Assembly: GCA_014155875.1 (NCBI GenBank)
Contig: JACEFZ010004190.1
Location: 211,240 to 275,239, forward strand
Direction of reading: 5' to 3'
Length of the DNA stretch: 64,000 bases
Origin: Cepaea nemoralis
Lineage: Eukaryota > Mollusca > Gastropoda > Stylommatophora > Helicidae
The notes under the pieces were generated by a model. That model did not search any database. It worked only from the letters and a program-made list of their open reading frames with translations, and was not told the origin of the DNA. The position numbers and the translations under genes were made by a program. Position 1 is the stretch's first letter. Every line of letters begins with the position of its first letter. Below are positions 34,463 through 44,480 of this stretch, piece after piece.

Positions 34463-35156
34463 ACTAAGTATAGGTATAGGTATAGGTTATGTATAGGACT
34501 ATATCGCGCTTACATTTTTCGCAATAAAATTGAGATTTATTATTTTTAAGTGTTAATTAAAATTTAACTTTTTCGGTTTCTAACAGTGGTTTGTGTCTAT
34601 GTCTCTTACAGAAAGAGTTTGTTGTGTTTGGTGAATCGTTAGGGTTAGGGGTTAGGTTAGGGTTAAATGATGTATAATTAGGGTTAGGGTTAGTAAGAAA
34701 GAGATTGTTGTGTTTGGTGTATATAATGCTCTATTTTCCTTAGGCGTTCATCATTAATTACTGTGGTAGTCCAACGAATTCAAATAATTCGTCTCAGGAA
34801 CCCAATCTCTGTTGTTTTTTCACGTTCTTCTTAGGGGTGCTGATCGATGACCGTATTCGTTGTCTAGAATAGCGCTTAGTAGGTTAGGGGGACAGATGCT
34901 TTACCCCCATTAGGTTGGAAAATCTGCCTAGTCACCAGAAATTATATTGTTCTGTAATCAAAAAGAATGTTAGTGTTATTTGTTATGAAACATTGAAATT
35001 CGGTTAGAAGATGTGGTAGCTGTTATTCATGAGTTCACTAAGGTAAGGCGTGTTTTTAAGAAATAACAGACAGTGGTGATTGCTTGCAGACTTGTCGTTA
35101 TTGCAGATGTGAAATGGTAAAGTGAGCTAGGAGTGGACACCCTAAGAAATGTTATT
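34421..35156. other. Unique loop between the inverted arms
   Basis: About 730 bp without an inverted partner. It contains (GGTATA)n-like sequence at about 34468-34490, a cluster of telomere-type TTAGGG repeats (34640-34695), a duplicated AAGAGTTTGTTGTGTTTGGTG/AAGAGATTGTTGTGTTTGGTG around that cluster, and possible splice-like signals near 35040 (AAG|GTAAGG) and 35088 (TTGCAG). No gene recognised. Confidence 0.7.
34640..34695 (+). repeat. Interstitial telomere-like TTAGGG repeats in the loop
   Basis: TTAGGGTTAGGGG, TTAGGTTAGGG and TTAGGGTTAGGGTTAG are close together with small spacers, in a single orientation. Confidence 0.75.
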
Positions 35157-35530
35157 TTAGGCAGACTTCGAGAAAAAAACCCGTTGTATTGTTGAAAGCT
35201 GGAACAATGAAAGGATAGTGTAGCAGACATTGTGGTATGGAACGTTGAAGCTGGCAGCCATGGGAAATGGTTCCGTGATGATGAATACCTAGATGATACA
35301 GAAACTATACTAGTTGGAACCATAGACGACCTTACCATAAATGTTGTTATGTCTGTTTCAATGGACCACGTGTACAATGGAGGTTTGAAGTTCTTGTTGA
35401 TGTGACCAGTTTGTGTTAGAAAGAAACCAAGAGTGTGGAGAGATGAGTGCTTAGTCTGTATAAGGGTTTCTGTAGCAGATACGGTGAAGTTGGAGGTTTC
35501 GGTAATGTAAAATCGAGAAAGTGGTGACAT
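35027..35530 (-). CDS. Possible second ORF, right arm (167 codons), unknown
   Basis: Mirror of 34046-34462: ATG at 35530, same first 119 or so residues, then a different C-terminal part read through a one-base homopolymer difference into the loop. Ser/Thr-rich, no known domain. The shared region may be kept only because the arms match each other. Confidence 0.3.
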   Translation of the reverse strand: MSPLSRFYITETSNFTVSATETLIQTKHSSLHTLGFFLTQTGHINKNFKPPLYTWSIETDITTFMVRSSMVPTSIVSVSSRYSSSRNHFPWLPASTFHTTMSATLSFHCSSFQQYNGFFSRSLPKITFLRVSTPSSLYHFTSAITTSLQAITTVCYFLKTRLTLVNS

Positions 35531-36383
35531 TGATAACGGGTTTTCAGATAAAAGTTCAAGACACGTATGAGATAACTACAGAAGTTACATTTTTCCTAAT
35601 TTTGGTAACACCTTTGCCTTAGTTTGGTCGACATAGTTCTTACTTTTCCATAGCTATTTCTTAGACTGACTGACAGATTTTCCTAGTTTTTATCACTTTG
35701 GATGACACGTTTATAAGTTTGATTGAAATATGTCTTTACTTGCTTCGCTTTGTTTGATAAATATTCCTACTTTTTATAAGGTTAACAAAGTTTCCTACTG
35801 TTCATAAGTTTGGATGTGCTATTTATAACTTTGGTCAACATTTTAGTTGTGTTGGGTAATATTTTTTCCTATCTTTTTTATAAGTTTGTTCGAGTTATAT
35901 CTGTATTTGGCCAACATTTTTCGATTTGTCTGACGCATTTTTCTATTTTTTATAAGAATTGATGATATTTTTATAAGTTTTGGTTGAGATATTTCAGTAT
36001 TTGGTTGACCTTTTCCCTTTTGGTTGACAAATTTTCCTAGTTTTTATAAGTTTAGTTGAAATATTTATAAATTTGATTGAAAGTCTCTTCCCATTTGGTA
36101 ATCATATTGTCATACTTTTCATAAATTTGGCCGAGACATTTCATATTTTGGTCAGTATCTTCCCGTATTTGGTTAGCAAAGTTTCCTACTTTTCATACAT
36201 TTGACTGAAATATTTCTGTATTTGCCATAACTTTTCCCCCGAGTTTGTTCATGTCTGTATAAAATGTCTCTGTGCATGTCTGTACGTGTCTCTGTTCATC
36301 CCCTCTCTGATAAGAAGAGGACAACGTCATGAAAACAACCCACTAAAGAAAATCAACAAAACAAAAATCTTGATTTCAATATT

Positions 36384-36389
36384 TTTATT
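36384..36389 (-). terminator. Polyadenylation signal AATAAA, right copy
   Basis: Minus-strand AATAAA downstream of the right zinc-finger gene, the mirror of 33189-33194. Confidence 0.5.
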
Positions 36390-36751
36390 ACCAAAATATG
36401 TGTGTTATTCATCAAAACACTTTAGTGATATAAGAAAACATCAATGACATATATATTCATCAATACAGTGTAGTGATATATCGTACGAATAAATCAATGA
36501 CATACATGATTAGTGAAAAACAGTTTAGATATATATCATAAGAAAAAAAAATCAATGACATACATGATTAGTGAAAAAACCAAAAAGTTCTGGGTTAGTG
36601 ATCTTCATTCTTCTGGGCTCTGGTGGTTGACTATCAAAAAACACTGTTGTTGTCGAAGCCATCACACATACCTTATTTGTTTCGGATCCAGAATAAAGTC
36701 ACGTATGAGAGTTGATCCTTCACACATGAGATATCTGAATACTTCTTTTTA

Positions 36752-37342
36752 TCATACCAAAACCACCCGGTAGCGGTGGTCGACACTTTTTTCTAATACT
36801 ACCATTTGATTGGGTAGCATAAGCGACAGGTCCTTGCAGTACGCCTTAAGGGCTGCCAAGCTGTCTCTATCCTTTGGTTGGATATCCTCTGCTACTATGA
36901 ATGGACTTGTTGCCAGGGTGTCTAAGGGTGTCGTTCTTTCTCGTGATGTCTGGTGATGTAAGTACCGTTGTAGGTTCGAATTGTGTAGATTGTCACGTAC
37001 CTGACAGGGATAATCATTGTGAATGTTCCCATTATAGCGGGTAAGGTTATCATTGAAGGCACAGTGGTGGCAGTCTGGTACTTGCATTAGACTACGAGGC
37101 TCGTGTAAATATACATATGGCGCTGTCGTCTCTGGTGTTGTAGTGTTTGTTGTATTCATACGTGGTTGATGGTGTGTTCGCATGTGTCTTTGTAGACTGT
37201 CTTTTCTGTTGAAAAGTTGTCCACAGATATGACATAAGTATGATTTCGTACCGTGAATGGTCCGAATGTGACGATTAAGGGTATACTTATCACAATAGGC
37301 TTTGTCGCACACTGAACACGTGAAAGTAGATCTGGTGGTCAT
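36752..37342 (-). CDS. Two-finger C2H2 zinc-finger protein, right-arm copy (196 aa)
   Basis: ATG at 37342-37340, stop at 36752; exactly the same length as the left copy and intact. All eight zinc ligands are kept. It differs from the left copy at six residues that I can find: Y18D, N19K and N21T in finger 1, Q55R between the His ligands of finger 2, and F162L and I186S in the C-terminal part. By eye every nucleotide difference in the ORF changes an amino acid. Residues 18, 19 and 21 are positions -1, +1 and +3 of the finger-1 recognition helix, so the two copies may bind different DNA. Other comments as for the left copy. Confidence 0.75.
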   Translation of the reverse strand: MTTRSTFTCSVCDKAYCDKYTLNRHIRTIHGTKSYLCHICGQLFNRKDSLQRHMRTHHQPRMNTTNTTTPETTAPYVYLHEPRSLMQVPDCHHCAFNDNLTRYNGNIHNDYPCQVRDNLHNSNLQRYLHHQTSRERTTPLDTLATSPFIVAEDIQPKDRDSLAALKAYCKDLSLMLPNQMVVLEKSVDHRYRVVLV

Positions 37343-37434
37343 ATTGATAAACTGGTCACAAGTCACACTTTCGCTTTCTTACAATCCCAAAAAATGTTCT
37401 GGTGTATACAATGTTCCACTGTTTTATCAGAGGC

Positions 37435-37620
37435 CAACGACACGAATAAGGCTCACACCAGTTTCACTGCTGTAGCTAGCCAAGTCACTACGTGAAAAAT
37501 AGCTGGTTACTACACGAACAATGCTCACACCAACCTGTTTCACCGATGTAGCTAGCCGAGTCAGTACGTGAACAATATCTGCTTACTACAGGAACACTGC
37601 TCACACCAGCCTGAAGCACC
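37435..37620 (-). repeat. 5'-UTR repeat expanded in the right arm
   Basis: Two to three related units containing GTAGCTAGCC(A/G)AGTCA and GCTCACACCA. The left arm has fewer units (about 31960-32075). Confidence 0.65.
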
Positions 37621-37652
37621 TCTGTAGATACCCAAGTCAGCCGTGAACTGGT

Positions 37653-37685
37653 ACTGAGCTCACAAGAGACGCCTTCTATTTTATA
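37653..37685 (-). promoter_or_regulatory. Core promoter of the right zinc-finger gene (TATA box plus initiator)
   Basis: Minus-strand TATAAAATA (37685-37677) and TCAGT (37657-37653), again with 30 bp between the TATA start and the initiator A. Confidence 0.65.
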
Positions 37686-37914
37686 CACTGGTTCTGCACA
37701 CGACCCTATATAGCTGACGTGGGAGTTTTTGAAGACAAGCTATTCTCACACCCGCCTGCTTCCCTACATACCGATGACTCATACTACCACTTAATGACTT
37801 TTGCATATGGCTTTGATGACGTAGGGGCTGTCTCGGACATCCGCGTTCTTTACCAAAAAGGGTATGTGGTTTGTGATATTCTTGTAGGGCCACGATTTGT
37901 TTATGTATTTGTTT

Positions 37915-38930
37915 ATAGGTGAGTGTATCTGTACTGGTTGTGGTACCAGTAGTAATGGTTTGTGTGGTCCTCTTTGTGTATTTGATTATGGTTGTGTAGT
38001 TGTGTATAGCTGTTGATGTGACAGTAGTAATGGTATGGTTTGTCTGTACTTCTGAATCTGTACGTGTGTTTGTTTGGTTGTCTTTGTATTTGTCTTTGAG
38101 TGTTCTTGTGTAATTGATTATGGGTGAGTGTGTCTGTACTTGTGTATAGTTGTGATGACAGTAGTAATAGTATGGATTGTCTGTACTTCTGTGTCTGTAT
38201 GTACAAGTGTGTCTGTGTCTTTGTGTGTTTTTGTTTGTAGGTGTGTATTTGTGTAATTGATTATGGGTGAGTGTGTCTGTACTTGTGTATAGTTGTGATG
38301 ACAGTAGTAATGGTACGAGTGTGTCTGTGTTGTCTCTGTACTTGTGTATAGCTTGTTGATAGTGACAGTAGTAATGGTATGGGTTGTTTGTGTATGGTTG
38401 TCTTTGTGTTTGTCTTTGAGTGTTCTTGTGTATTTGTTAATGGGTGTGTACTTGAGTATAGTTGTGATGACAGTAGTAATCGATGGCGATGGGTGTGTAT
38501 GTCTGTGTGTACTTGACTGTCTTTGTATTTGTCTTTGAGTGTTCTTGTGTATGGGTGAGTGTGTCTGTACTTGTGTATAGTTGTGATAGGACAGTAGTAA
38601 TGGTATAGGTTGTCTGTGTATGGTTGTCTTTGTGTTTGTCTTTGAGTGTTCTTGTGTATTTGTTTATGGGTGTGTACTTGAGTATAGTTGTGATGACAGT
38701 AGTAATCCTAGGCGATGGGTGTGTCTTTGTACTTGGCTGTCTTTGTATTTGTCTTTGAGTGTTCTTGTGTATGGGTGAGTGTGTCTGTACTTGTGTATAG
38801 TTGTGATGACAGTAGTAATGGTATGGGTGTGTCTTTGTGCTTGTCTGTCTTTATGTGTATGTCTGTATGTACAAATGTATCAAGTGTGTACATGTGTGTA
38901 CTTGGCTGTCTTTGTGTTTGTATGACCCTC
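37915..38930. repeat. Long TG-rich minisatellite, right arm
   Basis: Mirror of 30600-31700: repeated GATGACAGTAGTAATGGTAT, GTGTCTGTACTTGTGTATAG and related words. Copy number and order differ from the left arm. Confidence 0.85.
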
Positions 38931-39079
38931 TTTGTATGATTTTTACACACCCCACAAAAAGATACTTGTATCTCTAACAACGTACCAGCTAATATTCTTG
39001 TCGCTAATATTGGTAGTACTATTATACTACTATAGATTCTTCCTCACGTTACCCACCACCATTGCACTATACGTAATTT

Positions 39080-39670
39080 CCCCTACAATTTAAGTGGTCA
39101 CTCGACTACTTGACCACTGCTTGACCACTGCTTGACCACGTCATCGATCACTTTAACCACTACCATAATCTTAGGCACATCGTCCTCTACAATTTAAGTG
39201 GTCACTCGACCACTTGACCACTACTTGACCACCACTTGACCACTACTTGACCACTAATTTACCACCCTTTAAGCATCACCATATCGTTACAATCACTTTC
39301 CCCCTAAAATTTCCTAACTTGACCACTGCTTGACTACTGCTTGACCACTAATTTACCACTCTTTAATCATCACCATCTCATTACAATCACTTTTCCCTAA
39401 AATGTCCCTAAAATTTTCCTCACTTAACCACCTGCTTGACCACTGCTTGACCACTACTTGACCACTAATTTACCACTAATTTAAACATTACCATGTCACT
39501 ACGACCAATTTTCCCAAAAATTTTCCTTACTTGACCACTGCTTGACCACTGCTTGACCTCTAATTTACCACTCTTTAATCATCACCATCTCATTACAATC
39601 ACTTTTCCCTAAAATGTCCTTACTTGACTACTTGACCCTTACTTGACCATTGCTTGACCACTGGTTGACC
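39080..39670 (-). repeat. Subterminal CTTGACCA repeats, right arm
   Basis: Mirror of 29864-30360: many copies of (A/G)CTTGACCACT at 10-12-bp spacing in blocks. Confidence 0.85.
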
Positions 39671-40371
39671 AGTGTGTAACTGCGAACATAACACCTCTTA
39701 TTACATTTATGACCACCCCTATATCGACCACTCCTACTTGATCACTAATACCCACCCCTTACCATCAAATGACACCCATTATAACTTTATAAGATTTCCT
39801 TTGTAATGATGGTAGTGAATAAGCTACATACCACCCTTTACTTTCACTTAGACACTACTATCACACTGTTCAGATGATAGTAACCATCTACACCTCTACC
39901 CATGAGTCGTCGAGTATAACCACGACCCATCACACCCTTGACAGTTTATACATCACTCACCACGCATAGACACATTATGAGATGTCTACGCCACTACCAT
40001 ATATACAACCCATGAGTAGAAACCACGACCCATCACACCCTTGGTAGTTTATACATCACTACACCACGCATACTAATACATTCATATACCCTACGTAACC
40101 ACGTCCAACATATATAACTTACAGCCCTCCCTCATCCGTACTCACAACCTCGGTTTCCAGTACTTTTACAGAACCAACTAAAAATTACCTTAATTACTTT
40201 CACAGACACTTACCCGCCATCACCCGTCAAAAAACCGTTCCCACACGCCGCCAAAAAAATATTACCGAGTCGGCAATTTTCACCAAATATTTCCTTCATA
40301 AACCCTATTACCCGCCATTACCCGCCATCTTGGATGTCAAATTGTGTGTCTGGGCGCCCCAATATACTACT

Positions 40372-40377
40372 GTCATT
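40372..40377. repeat. 6-bp target-site duplication GTCATT (right)
   Basis: Identical to 29148-29153; directly follows the terminal ACTACT. Confidence 0.88.
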
Positions 40378-40471
40378 GATTTTTGACCGACCGACGGTTC
40401 ATCACATTGAAATCAACGCATAGTGGTCTGCTTTCAAACAGCCTGCATCTAATTTTGAACCATCGACCCGG

Positions 40472-41727
40472 TATCAGTGAAGTACCAGAGTTCTCAGAGA
40501 GGGGTCGCCCCAGTCTAATCAATGGAGTACCAGAGTTCTCAGAGAGGGGTCGCCCCAGTCTAACCAATGGAGTACCAGAGTTTTCAGAGAGGGGTCGCCC
40601 CAGTCTAATCAATGGAGTACCAGAGTTCTTAGAGAGGGGTCGCCCCAGTCTAATCAATGGAGTACCAGAGTTCTCAGAGAGGGGTCGCCCCAGTCTAATC
40701 AATGGAGTACCAGAGTTCTCAGAGAGGGGTCGCCCTAGTCTAATCAATGGAGTACCAGAGTTCTCAGAGAGGGGTCGCCCCAATCTAATCAATGGAGTAC
40801 CAGAGATCTCAGAGAGGGGTCGCCCCAGTCTAATCAATGGAGTACCAGAGTTCTCAGAGAGGGGTCGCCCCAGTCTAATCAATGGAGTACCGGCGTTCAG
40901 AGAGAGAGAGAGAGGTCGACTCAGTCTAATCAGTGGAGTACCAGCATCCAGAGAGAGGGAGAGGTCGACCCAGTCTAATTAATGGAGTACCAGCGTCCAA
41001 AGAGAGGGATAGACACAGTATAATTAAGGGAGTACCAGCCTTCAGAGTGAAGATTCGACCAAGTCTAATCAATGGAGTACCAGCGTCCAGAGAGAGAGAG
41101 AGGGATCGACCCAGTTTAATCAGTGGAGTACCAGCGTTCAGAGAGAGTAGTCGACCCAGTTCTAATCAATGGAGTACCAGCGTCCAGAGAGAGGGACAGA
41201 CAAAATATAATTAATGGAGTACCAGCGTCCAGAGAGAGGGACAGACACAATATAATTAATGGAGTACCAGCGTCCAGAGAGAGGGATAGACACAATATAA
41301 TTAATGGAGTACCAGCGTCCAGAGAGAGAGAGAGGGATCGACCCAGTTTAATCAGTGGAGTACCAGCGTTCAGAGAGAGTAGTCGACCCAGTTCTAATCA
41401 ATGGAGTAACAGCGTCCAGAGAGAGGGATCTACCCAGTCTAATTAGGGGAGTACCAGCGTCCAAAGAGAGGGATCGACACAGTCTAATTAGGGGAGTACC
41501 AGCCTTCAGAGAGAAGGGTCGACCCAGTCTAATCAATGGAGTACCAGCGTCCAGAGAGAGGGATCGACACAGTCTAATCAATGGAGTACCAGCGTCCAGA
41601 GAGAGGGATCGACACAGTCTAATTAGGGGAGTACCAGCCTTCAGAGAGAAGGGTCGACCCAGTCTAATCAATGGAGTACCAGCGTCCAGAGAGAGGGATC
41701 GACACAGTCTAATCAATGGAGTACCAG
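40472..41727. repeat. Minisatellite, 45-bp unit, about 28 copies
   Basis: First block (to about 40885): GAGTACCAGAGTTCTCAGAG plus GGGTCGCCCCAGTCTAATCA, period 45. Later units vary (GAGTACCAGCGTCCAGAGAG, 41-46 bp) and show higher-order blocks. Because 45 is a multiple of three both strands stay open (199 and 169 codons, 15-residue repeats); these are not genes. Confidence 0.95.
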
Positions 41728-44480
41728 TTATCATCATAGCTATAGTTATCGTCATCATCACCAAAGTTATCATCATCGCCACAGTTATCATGATTGTCGC
41801 AGTTATTATCATCGCCACAGTTATCATGATTGTCACAGTTATTATCATCGCCACAGTTATCATGATTGTCACAGTTATTATCATCGCCACAGTTATCATG
41901 ATTGTCACAGTTATTATCATCGCCACAGTTATCATGATTGTCACAGTTATTATCATCACCACAGTTATAATGGTGTCACAGATATTATCTTCGCCACAGT
42001 TATCATGATTGTCACAGTTATTTATTATCATCACCACAGTTATCATGATTGTCGCAGTTATTATCATCGCCACAGTTATCACGATTGTCACAGTTTTATC
42101 ATCACCACAGTTATCATGATTGTCACAGTTATTTATTATCATCACCACAGTTATCATGATTGTCGCAGTTATTATCATCGCCACAGTTATCACGATTGTC
42201 ACAGTTTTATCATCGCCACAGTTATCATGATTGTCACAGTTATTATCTTCGCCACAGTTATCATGATTGTCACAGTTATTATCATCGCCACAGTTATCAT
42301 GATGTCACAGTTATTATCATCGCCACAGTTATCATGCTGTCACAGTTATTATCATCGCCACAGTTATCATGATTATCACAGTTATTATCATCGCCACAGT
42401 TATCATGATGTCACAGTTATTATCATCGCCACAGTTATCATGATTGTCACAGTTATTATCATCGCCACAGTTATCATGATGTCACAGTTATTATCATCGT
42501 CACAGTTATCATGATTGTCACATTTATTATCATCGCCACAGTTATCATGATTGTCACAGTTATTATCATCACCACAGTTATCATGATTGTCATAGTTATT
42601 ATCATCGCCACAGTTATCATGATGTCACAGTTATTATCATCGCCACAGTTATCATGATTGTCACAGTTATTATCATCACCACAGTTATCATGATTGTCAC
42701 ATTTATTATCATCGCCACAGTTATCATGGTGTCACAGTTATTATCATCGCCACAGTTATCATGGTGTCACAGTTATTATCATCACCACAGTTATCATGAT
42801 TGTCACAGTTTTATCATCACCACAGTTATCATGATTGTCACATTTATTATCATCGCCACAGTTATCATGATTGTCACAGTTATTATCATCGCCACAGTTA
42901 TCGTGATTATCACAGTTATTATCATTGCCACAGTTATCATGATTGTCACAGTTATTATCATCGCCACAGTTATCACGATTGTCACAGTTATTATCATCGC
43001 CACAGTTATCATGCTGTCACAGTTATTATCATCACCACAGTTATCATGGTGTCACAGTTATTATCATCGCCACAGTTATCATGATTGTCACAGTTATTTA
43101 TTATCATCGCCACAGTTATCATGATTGTCACAGTTATTATCATCGCCACAGTTATCATGATTGTCACAGTTATTATCATCGCCACAGTTATCATGATTGT
43201 CACAGTTATTATCATCGCCACAGTTATCATGGTGTCACAGTTATTATCATCGCCACAGTTATCATGATTGTCACAGTTATTTATTATCATCGCCACAGTT
43301 ATCATGATTGTCACAGTTATTATCATCGCCACAGTTATCATGATTGTCACAGTTATTATCATCGCCACAGTTATCATGATTGTCACAGTTATTATCATCA
43401 CCACAGTTATCATGATTGTCACAGTTATTATCATCGCCACAGTTATCATGATTGTCACAGTTATTATCATCACCACAGTTATCATGATTGTCACAGTTAT
43501 TTATTATCATCGCCACAGTTATCATGATTGTCACAGTTATTATCATCACCACAGTTATCATGGTGTCACAGTTATTATCATCGCTACAGTTATCATGCTG
43601 TCACAGTTATTATCATCGCCACAGTTATCATGATTGTCACAGTTATTATCATCGCCACAGTTATCACGATTGTCACAGTTATTATCATCGCTACAGTTAT
43701 CATGCTGTCACAGTTATTATCATCGCCACAGTTATCATGATTGTCACAGTTATTATCATCGCTACAGTTATCATGCTGTCACAGTTATTATCATCGCCAC
43801 AGTTATCATGATTGTCACAGTTATTATCATCGCCACAGTTATCATGATTGTCACAGTTATTTATTATCATCGCCACAGTTATCATGATTGTCACAGTTAT
43901 TATCATCGCCACAGTTATCATGATTGTCACAGTTATTATCATCGCCACAGTTATCATGATTGTCACAGTTATTATCATCGCCACAGTTATCACGATTGTC
44001 ACAGTTATTATCATCGCCACAGTTATCATGATTGTCACAGTTATTATCATCGCTACAGTTATCATGCTGTCACAGTTATTATCATCGCCACAGTTATCAT
44101 GATTGTCACAGTTATTTATTATCATCGCCACAGTTATCATGATTGTCACAGTTATTATCATCGCCACAGTTATCATGATTGTCACAGTTATTATCATCGC
44201 CACAGTTATCACGATTGTCACAGTTATTATCATCGCCACAGTTATCATGCTGTCACAGTTATTATCATCGCCACAGTTATCACGATTGTCACAGTTATTA
44301 TCATCGCTACAGTTATCATGCTGTCACAGTTATTATCATCGCCACAGTTATCATGATTGTCACAGTTATTATCATCGCTACAGTTATCATGCTGTCACAG
44401 TTATTATCATCGCCACAGTTATCATGCTGTCACAGTTATTTATTATCATCGTCACAGTTATCATCGTCATCATCATCATA
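41728..44480. repeat. Minisatellite, 36-bp unit of two 18-bp halves, about 75-80 copies
   Basis: Unit CACAGTTATTATCATCGC plus CACAGTTATCATGATTGT. Variants of 33-40 bp arise from loss of a base (GATGT, GCTGT, GGTGT) or gain of TTTA. It begins inside a unit of the 45-bp array (GAGTACCAGTTATCATCAT). Long Ile/Val/Thr or His/Ser/Tyr frames on both strands are repeat translations. Confidence 0.95.

Larger units (their letters stand above)
29154..40371. mobile_element. Giant foldback Polinton/Maverick-like non-autonomous element (11,218 bp)
   Basis: The first and last bases are AGTAGTG...(A)TACTACT. The two halves are inverted copies of each other almost to the centre: left arm 29154 to about 34420, loop about 34421-35156, right arm about 35157-40371. 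A perfect 6-bp GTCATT duplication flanks it. AGT-type termini and a 6-bp duplication are the signature of Polintons (established knowledge); assigning this element to them is inference from those ends. None of the Polinton core genes (protein-primed polymerase B, retroviral-type integrase, packaging ATPase, protease, capsid) is visible. Each arm carries a C2H2 zinc-finger gene with its own promoter, a second possible ORF and dense short repeats. It would have to move with proteins from another element. Confidence 0.85.
35157..40371 (-). repeat. Right arm of the giant inverted repeat (about 5.2 kb)
   Basis: Inverted copy of 29154-34420 in the same order from the outside in. Differences include substitutions, indels and extra copies of a 5'-UTR repeat at 37435-37620. 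The arms have therefore diverged measurably, which argues against an assembly artefact. Confidence 0.92.

Noticed and set aside
29154..40371. Palindrome as an assembly artefact
   Set aside because: The arms differ by substitutions, indels and repeat number, a unique loop lies between them, and a perfect 6-bp target duplication flanks the whole; long reads remain desirable.
41728..44480. CRISPR-like array
   Set aside because: Units are directly adjacent with no unique spacers; this is a minisatellite in eukaryotic DNA.
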